DNA from: Mytilus trossulus
Taxonomy: Eukaryota; Mollusca; Bivalvia; Mytilida; Mytilidae
NCBI RefSeq assembly: GCF_036588685.1
Contig: NC_086378.1
Location: 51,268,686-51,332,685 of the forward strand
DNA: 64,000 nt
Reading direction: 5' to 3'
Shown here one piece after another: positions 23,501-32,500 of the stretch (its first letter is position 1; each line of letters starts with the position of its first letter). The notes under the pieces were generated by a model. That model had not been told where the DNA came from and made no database searches. It saw only the letters and a program-made list of their open reading frames with translations. Made by a program: the position numbers and the translations under genes.

Positions 23501-26500
23501 ATATCCGATAAACTTTTGAAGATGAATCTTGTGTCCCAGAAGTCAAAATTATGATGTCTATATTGCTATTTTTATAGTATCTTTTAAAAAGTAAATGGGG
23601 GGGGGGGGGGGGGGGGGAGTTAGAAAGAAGGAACATTTTAAACGAAAAATATATTTATGTAAGTTGGTGAAAAAAATAATTGACTCGGGGAAAACCCTGC
23701 CCTTTATAACTTTATATGATATGCTAGCGGGGGCATCATCTGTGTCCCATAGACATATTCCCCATTTATTTGATTTTGCATATATATATATGTACAGGTA
23801 CGACTCAAATAGACACCAAGTCTGACTTAATAATAGATTATAGAACAAGTTTCCAAATCGACAGCAGATTCTATGCACCTCTAAGCAGTGTCCAGTTCTT
23901 ATATAAATAATTAGGATTTTTTTTTCAGAGTTTTGATACATCATATTGAAGCTGGAAGACATGACTTTCAAAATGACCTAAAAGAAATACTTTATGATTT
24001 GTTGTTGACTTCTAGAACAGTGGAAGAAATGAGGTTCACAACAATGCTGGAGAAGTTTTGCAGAATGTGTAACCTAAAGGGAAGGTAAATTCTTTAAAAA
24101 ATATGGTGAAAATAAATTTTGACCATTACTATCATGACTATTGACAAGACTGTTTCTTTAACCACTTTGTGCTTAACCTTAACATACTGCAGAATGAGGA
24201 CTGACTTTTCAGGGTTTTTTTTCACATTGCTGGACTATTGTGTTACAATACATGTACATACATGTAAAACCAGTAAGATCTTGTTTTTTTTAAATTGAGA
24301 ATAGCAGTAAGATTCCTTACCAACATCTTGCTACAACAAGAATTGAAACAACATGAGCAAGCTTAATTAGTGGAATGAAAATGTTATTTCTTTATAATTT
24401 TGAAATTCAGACAGACATGATACAATGTATATGTAACACTTCCAAAAGTGTCAATCTCCCCAACAATGCCCAAACGTGTCCTCAAAATCCTAAATGATCC
24501 AAAGGTGTTCAATTATTATTATTTGCAAAGCGTGTCCACTTTAAAACACCAGAACATCTCAAAACTTTTAGCAATAATATGTCCTCAATAAAGGCAATAA
24601 CTTTTATGGCAATTTAATTTTTGAAAACATGATTAAAGACGTCTGGTTTTGGTTGCAGGATTCTAAAACAGATCAAACAACATCTGCAGGAAATAAAGGT
24701 ATTATGTTTGGTAAAGACGAATGCCCAAGACATGGAACATTATCCTGTCTATCCACAGTGAAAGATGATATCAATGACTTCTGCTTTCAAATAGACACCA
24801 GATAAGAATTAAAGAATGGCACAATAAAAATGCGTTTTGCTTGCAGTGGTTTTATTGTCGAGCCTGCGACTTTAGTTGCAGAAAGCTCGACTTAGGGATA
24901 GTGTTCCGGCGGCGGCTACGGCGGCGGCTACGGCGGCGGCGGTGTTAGCTCACTTCTTAAAAGCTATATATTTTAGAAGGTGGAAGACCTAGATGCTTCA
25001 TACTTTGTATATAGATGCCTCATGTTACGAAGTTTCTGTCAGTCACATGTCCAATGTCCTTGACCTCATTTTTATGGTTCAGTGACTACTTGAAAAAAAA
25101 GTTAAAATTTTTTGTATTGTTGAATTCTCTCTTATTCTAAGTAATAGGATAACTATATTTGGAATGTGTGTACCTTGCAAGGTCCTCATGCCAGTCATAC
25201 AGTTTTCACTTTTAGCCCAAATTGTACCTTGTCCTATAAACATTTAGGAAGATCAAAATCAGTGACAAGAAAAGCATCAACAAAAAACCTCACAAAAATA
25301 TTTAGCCCTTGACATATTTAAAATCCATGAAATATTGTAACCACCTTAAATAACTGATTAAAACAAGATCGCAATCGATTGACTCGACCTAAATCATCAA
25401 ATCCTGGTACCCTGTATATGAAAATGATGAAAGGTTAATTTTGAAAATGGTTCTTTTTGTAGTATAGGATTGGTCGAGGAAACCATGATCAAGGATGTAC
25501 GTGTTGTGGCAGTTCCAGACTTAACTTTCAGAATTTCATCAAATGAAATGCCTGATGTAATACAGATAATGACAGTTGCAGAGGTACTTCTTCATATATA
25601 AATAAAGTAAAAAAAATTCAGGCTTGTGTGTCAACAATTAATTTTCATTTCCAATTGTAAAACATATAACTCAAAAACTGTGAAAGTACTTATATTTTCG
25701 TGGTACATGTGGTATGAGCAAAAGCTACAATACATGTTCATGGATTTTAGTTTTTTGAAAAAAATCAGTGGAGAAATTTTAAGCCATCTGATATAAACCT
25801 TCGATATAAATTCTTTAAATATTTGGCAAAAATAGTACACAGGAGAGCACTTACAAGACTAGACTTAAGAAATCTGCATACAGAACTATGTATCAGATAT
25901 CAGAATGCAATTTTTAGCTCAACTGGCCCAAAGGGCCAAGTGAGCTTTTCTCATCACTTGGCGTCCATCATCATCGTCGTCCCTTAACTTTTACAAAAAT
26001 CATATCCTCTGAAACTACTGGTCCAAATTAAAGCAAACTTTGCCTAAATCATCCTTAGGGTATCTAGTTATAAAAAAACTATTCGATGACCCCGCCCATT
26101 AACCAAGATGGCCACCATGGCTAAAAATAGAACATGGGTGTAAAATGCAGTTTTTGGCTTATATCTCTGAAACTAAAGCATTTAGAGCAAATCTGACAGG
26201 GGTGAATATGTTCATCAGGCCAAGATCTATCTGCCCTGAAATTTTCAGATGCATCAGACAATCCGTTGTTGGGTTGCTGCCTCTGAATTTGTAATTTTAA
26301 GGAAATTTTGCAGTTTTTTGTTATTATCTTGAATATTATAATAGATCAGTCAGGGGCATTACTTAAACAAGTAACAATTAAAATTACCTATACAAGTAAT
26401 GTTGAAAACGAGGCTAATTTAAATATAACTTATACAAGTTATTTTTCTAAATATTATTTTTATAGGTGTTTAAGAATACAGATTTTACTAGCTTTAAATA

Positions 26501-29500
26501 ATTTTCACAGTTATCTGGTTATTTTTCCCTTGATATATAAAAACTAATTCTTCAGAAACACTAATTAACTTTCCCACACACTTATCTTACATACCAACGC
26601 TTCTGGGTCAAAGATTGGTCTCTTGGGACTATTAAATTATCATTTTCCTCTAAAATCTTGAAGGTAGACTGATATAAATAGATTGATACTTGTGAATTAA
26701 TTAAGACCTGAAGTTATTTATAATTTGTAACCTAATTCAATTATGTGCCTTTAATAGGTAAGTGTAATTTCTATTTTTTTTCAAAAATGTTAAAAATAAC
26801 TTATTCAAGTAATATTTTTGACATTATTTTCAAAGTAACCCTTTATCTCTATACTCCTCTCAAATCTGATAAATTCTTTATTTTATCATATAAAATGGTG
26901 TTTAAAATCATGAAAACTACATTTAGTCTATGAAGACCGATTGGTTTTCGCACTCTTAACTTTAGTTTAAGTGAATGGATCTCTATGAAATTTTACCATA
27001 AGGTTCGATACCACAAAAGGAAAGTTGGGATTGATTTTGGGGATTATGGTACAAACAGTTAAGGAATTAGGGGCCAAAAATAAGCATTTTTGTAACTTCC
27101 TGACATAACTTGTGTGTTAGTGTATGGATCTCTCTGACATTGTACCACAAGGTTCCATATCACAAAGGGAATGTTTGGATTGATTTTGGGGGTAATTGCC
27201 TTAAAATTTTAGGAATTAGGGGCTAAAAAAGGGGCAAAAAACAAGCATTTTTCTAGTTTCATGACAATAACTTGTGTGTAAGTGTATGGAATTTTCTGAA
27301 ATTGTACTACAAGGGTCCATATTACAAAGGGAAAGCTGGAATTGAGTTTTGGGGGTAATTGCCCAAAACGTTTAGGAAAAAGGGGCCAAAAATAAGCATT
27401 TTTCTAGTTTCCAGACAATAACTTGTGCAAGTGTATGTATCTCTCTGAAATTGTACTGCAAGGTTCCATATCACAAAGGGAATGTTTGGATTGATTTTGG
27501 GGTAATTGCCTCAAAATTGTAGGAATTAGGGGCAAAAAAAGGGGCAAAAAACAAGCATTTTTCTAGAGTCATGACAATAACTTGTGTGTAAGTGTATGGA
27601 TCTTTATGAAATTGTACTACAAGGTTCCATATCACAAAGGGAAAGCTGGGTTTGAGTTTGGGGGTAATTACTTTAAATGTTTAGGAATATGGGGCCAAAA
27701 AGAGGCCAAAAAACAGGCATTTTTATACGACCGCAAAATTTGAAAAAATTTTCGTCGTATATTGCTATCACGTTGGCGTCGTCGTCTGCGTCGTCGTCGT
27801 CGTCTGAATACTTTTAGTTTTTGCACTCGAACTTTAGTAAAAGTGAATAGAAATCTATGAAATTTTAACACAAGGTTTATGACCACAAAAGAAAGGTTGG
27901 TATTGATTTTGGGAGTTTTGGTCCCAATATTTTAGGAATTAGGGGCCAAAAAAGGCCCAAATAAGCATTTTCTTGGTTTTCGCACTATAACTATAGTTTA
28001 AGTTAATATAAATCTATGAAATTTTGACACAAGGTTTATGACGACAAAAGAAATCTTGGGATTGATTTTGGGAGTGTTGGTTTCAACATTTTAGGAATTA
28101 GGGTCCAAAAAAGGGCCCAAATAAGCATTGTTCTTGGTTTTCGCACAATAACTTTAGTTTAAGTAAATAGAAATCAATGAAATTTAAACACAATGTTTTT
28201 TTCCACAAAAGGAAGGTTGGTATAGATTGTGGGAGTTTAGGTCCCAACAGTTTAGGAATAAGGGGCCAAAAAGGGACCCAAAAAAGCATTTTTCTTGGTT
28301 TTTGCACCATAACGTTAGTATAAGTAAATAGAAATCTATGAAATTTAAACACAATGTTTTTTTCCTCAAAAGGAAGGTTGGTATTGATTTTGGGAGTTTA
28401 GGTCCCAACAGTTTAGGAATTAGGGGCCAAAAAGGGACCCAAAAAGGTATTTTTCTTGGTTTTTGCACCATAACGTTAGTATAAGTAAATAGAAATCTAT
28501 GAAATTTAAACACAAGGTCTATGACCATAAAAGGAAGGTTGGTATTGATTTTCGGAGTTTTGGTCCCAACAGTTTAGGAATAAGGGGCCCAAAGGGTCCA
28601 AAATTAAACTTTGTTTGATTTTATCAAAATTGAATAATTGGGGTTCTTTGATATGCTGAATCTAACTGTGTATGTAGATTCTTAACTTTTGGTCTCGTTT
28701 TCAAATTGGTCTACATTAAGGTCCAAAGGGTCAAAAATTAAACTTAGTTTGATTTTGACAAAAAATGAATCGGTTGGGTTCTTTGATATGCTGAATCTAA
28801 AAATGTACTTAGATTCTTGATTATTGGCCCAGTTTTCAAGTTGGTCCAAATCGGGGTCCAAAATTAAACTTTGTTTGATTTCATCACAAATTGAATAAAT
28901 GGGGTTCTTTGATATGCCAAATCTAACTGTGTATGTAGATTCTTCATTTTTGGTCTTGTTTTCAAATTGGTCTACATTGGTCCAAATCAGGATCTAAAAT
29001 TTTTATATTAAGTATTGTGCAATAGCAAGTCTTTTCAATTGCACAGTATTGCGCAATGGCAAGAAATATCTAATTACACAATATTGGGAAATAGCAATTT
29101 TTTTTTTAATTAGAGTTATCTTTCTTTGTCCAGAATAGTAAGCAAGAAATATCTAATTGCACAATGTTGTGCAATAGCAAGAATTTCTTTTAATTGGAGT
29201 TATCTTTCTTTGTCCAGAATCAACTTAAATCTTTGTTATATACAATATACAATGTATATTCACTTTTTACTACCAACTAATAAATTAAAATAATCTTTAC
29301 CATTCAGTGATAACAAGCAGTTTTGTTTACATCTTAATATTTTATGATGTATTTAAATGAGTAGTTATTGTTGCAAACTCCATTAGAAATTTTAATTGAG
29401 ATTAGTTTTGGAATAAGGGAAAGGGGGATGTGATTAAAAAAATTAGGTTCCATTTTCTCATTTGAAATTTCATAAATAAAAAGAAAATTTCTTCAAACAT

Positions 29501-32500
29501 TTTTTGAGAGGATTAATATTCAACAGCATAGTGAATTGCTGTAAGAGAAAACAAAAATTTTAAGTTCATTAGAACACATTCATTCTGTGTCAGAAACCTA
29601 TGCTGTGTCAACTATTTAATCACAATCCAAATTTAGAGCTGAATCCAGCTTGAATGTTGTGTCCATACTTGCCCCAACCGTTCAGGGTTCAACCTCTGCG
29701 GTCGTATAAAGCTACGCCCTGTGGAGCATCTGGTTCTAGTTTCCAGACAATAACTTGTGTTCAGGTGTATAGATCTCTATGAAATTGTACTGCAAGGTAC
29801 CATACCACAAAGGGAAGGCTGGTATTGAGTTTGGGGGTGATGAATCATAAGGGGGTTCACAAAATTAGGGGGGGGGGATTTTTTTTCCCTTTTTTCTTCT
29901 TTAAAATTTTCCATTTTAAATTGGTTATTTATGATTTATATATAAAAGCAAATGATAATGATATGGTTTGAATAGGTAAATTAAAATTTTTTTTAGTTCT
30001 TAGAGCACATTCATTCTGTGTCAGAAACCTATGCTATGTCAAATATTTAATCACAATCCAAATTCAGTGCTGTATCAAGCTTGAATGTTGTGTCCATACT
30101 TGCCCCAACTGTTCAGGGTTCGACCTCTGCGGTCGTATCAAGCTGCACCCAGCGGAGCATTTTATTGTAGTCTTTTACAAAAATCTCCTCTGAAATTACT
30201 GTGCCAAATTAAACCAAACTTGGCCTAAATTATGCTTAGGGTATCTTCTTTAAAAAATGTATCCGATGACCACACCCATTGACCAAGATGGCTGCCATGG
30301 CTAGAAATAGAACCTTGTGGTCAAATGCAGATTTTGGCTTATATATCTGAAACTAAAGCATTTAGAGCAAATCTGAGAAGGAGTAAAATTGTTTATCAGG
30401 TACAAATCTTTCTGCCCTGAAATTTTCAAATGCATCAGACAACCTGTTGTTGGGTTGCTGCCCCTGAATTGTTAATTTTAAGGAAATTTTGCAGTTTTTT
30501 TATGCCCGTTTACGGGTCGTATTATGGTATACCGTTGACCGTCTGTCCGTCCGTCCTTCGTCAACATGTCGGACATTAACTCAAAAAAGCTTTAACCAAT
30601 ATGCATGAAACTTTGGTGAATTGTTTATATCTATTGACGTGAGCTCCCTTTCATTTTTTATAAATTTCAGAATTACCGTTTCCAAGTTTTGGGGTTTTAT
30701 TCATATAACCAATTCCAAGTTCTTTGGCTACATTTATTCAGAAACCTATAATATGTCAAATATTTAATTACAATCCAAATTCAGACCTGTATCAAGCTTG
30801 AATATTGTGTCCATTTTTGCCCCAACTGTTCAGGGTTGGACCTCTGGGGGCGTATCCAGCTGCGCTCAGCGAAGCAGTTTATTGGTTATAACCTTGAATA
30901 TTATAATAGAAAGAGATAAACTGTAAACAGCAAAGTAAGCTCTACAAATAAGTCACCATGATCAAAATTGTCAATTGACCACTTCAGGAGTTAATCTTCT
31001 ACAAAAATTTTCTGCTCTGAAACTACTGGGCCAAGCTCATTATAGATAGAGATAACTGTAAGCAAGAATGTTCAGTAAAGTAAGTTCTACAAACAAGTCA
31101 CTGACACAAAAACAGAGAGTTTTGTCATGAATTCTATTCTTGTCTTAAATAATGTAGAGTGTCCTTTGTTTAATATGCACTGCAACACATTGACCAAGGT
31201 GAGCAACACCGGCTCTTAAGAGCCTCTAGTTATTATTGCGATATTAAACCAGTCAAATTATTTGTATAAAGAAACCTTGCAATAATTTCTGAATGTACAG
31301 TAGTTATTAATTATGAATTAGTGGGTCCTATATGGTTTTCCTTGTTCTTAGGTTAAAGTTTCAACCAATGATTCATTAGTTGATCAAAAGATTCATGTTA
31401 CTAGACAAAAACCAGAGGCTATTGATAAGGAGACACTTCAAACTATGGATCCATCAAAGATAAGAGGATTTAGCCAACATGTTGGACAGCTGATCATTGG
31501 ACTAGGCAATTCTTGCTTCAAAAAAGAATGTCTTGGCCTTTTGCTCCATGAGACAAAGGTAATGTTAATATATAGCTAATTGATTAAAATGTTTCGATCA
31601 ACTCTTAAATGATTAACACTTTCAGTCCAGTAAAATTAATGATCCCTTTTGATAGATAAATGATATTTTCTATAAAATTGCATTACTATCAGTACAAATC
31701 AGTTTAGTTATTTGGATGCCCTGTCCCGATGTCATGGTCTAGCGACTTTGTATTAATTGTCAATGCTGCTGTCCCTCAAATTGTCTTTTTCAGAATTTTC
31801 TGCTGACAGCAAGACATTTCTCTGTGTCAGCAGTTAATTATACCCCACACAACAAATAAGGACTTACTATGTAGATGTGCATATCGACAGGAAATTACGA
31901 TTTTTTTTTGTAGGAGTTATGCCCCTTTAACTTAGAATTTTGGCCAAAATATACTACTGCAACAGTTTGTCATCCCAACTTCTCTGAAACCACACAACAG
32001 AATTTCATGAAACTTTGTAGATAATAAGGACTTACTATGTACATGTGCATATCGACAGGAAATTACGAATTTTTTTTTGTAGGAGTTATGCCCCTTTTAC
32101 TTAGAATTTTGGCCAAAATATACTACTGCAACAGTTTGTCATCCCAACTTCTCTGAAACCACACAACAGAATTTCATGAAACTTTGTAGATAATAAGGAC
32201 TTACTATGTAGATGTGCATATCGACAGGAAATTACGATTTTTTTTTTTGTAGAAGTTATGCCCCTTTAACTTAAAATTTTGGCCAAAATATACTACTGCA
32301 ACAGTTTGTCATCCCAACTTCTCTGAAACCACACATCAGAATTTCATGAAACTTTGTAGATAATAAGGACTTACTATGTAGATGTGCATATCGACAGGAA
32401 ATTACGATTTTTTTTTTGTAGGAGTTATGCCCCTGTAACTTAGAACTTTGGCCAAAATATACTACTGCAACAGTTTGTCATCCAAACTTCTCTGAAACCA

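Noticed and set aside
24659..24805. Exon 3 read in a second open frame ending TAA
   Set aside because: It does not match the phase left by exon 2 and would exclude exons 4-6, which are otherwise intact; kept only as a possible isoform.
27668..27886. Arginine-rich minus-strand frame
   Set aside because: The arginine run is a GTC microsatellite at the start of a family A element.
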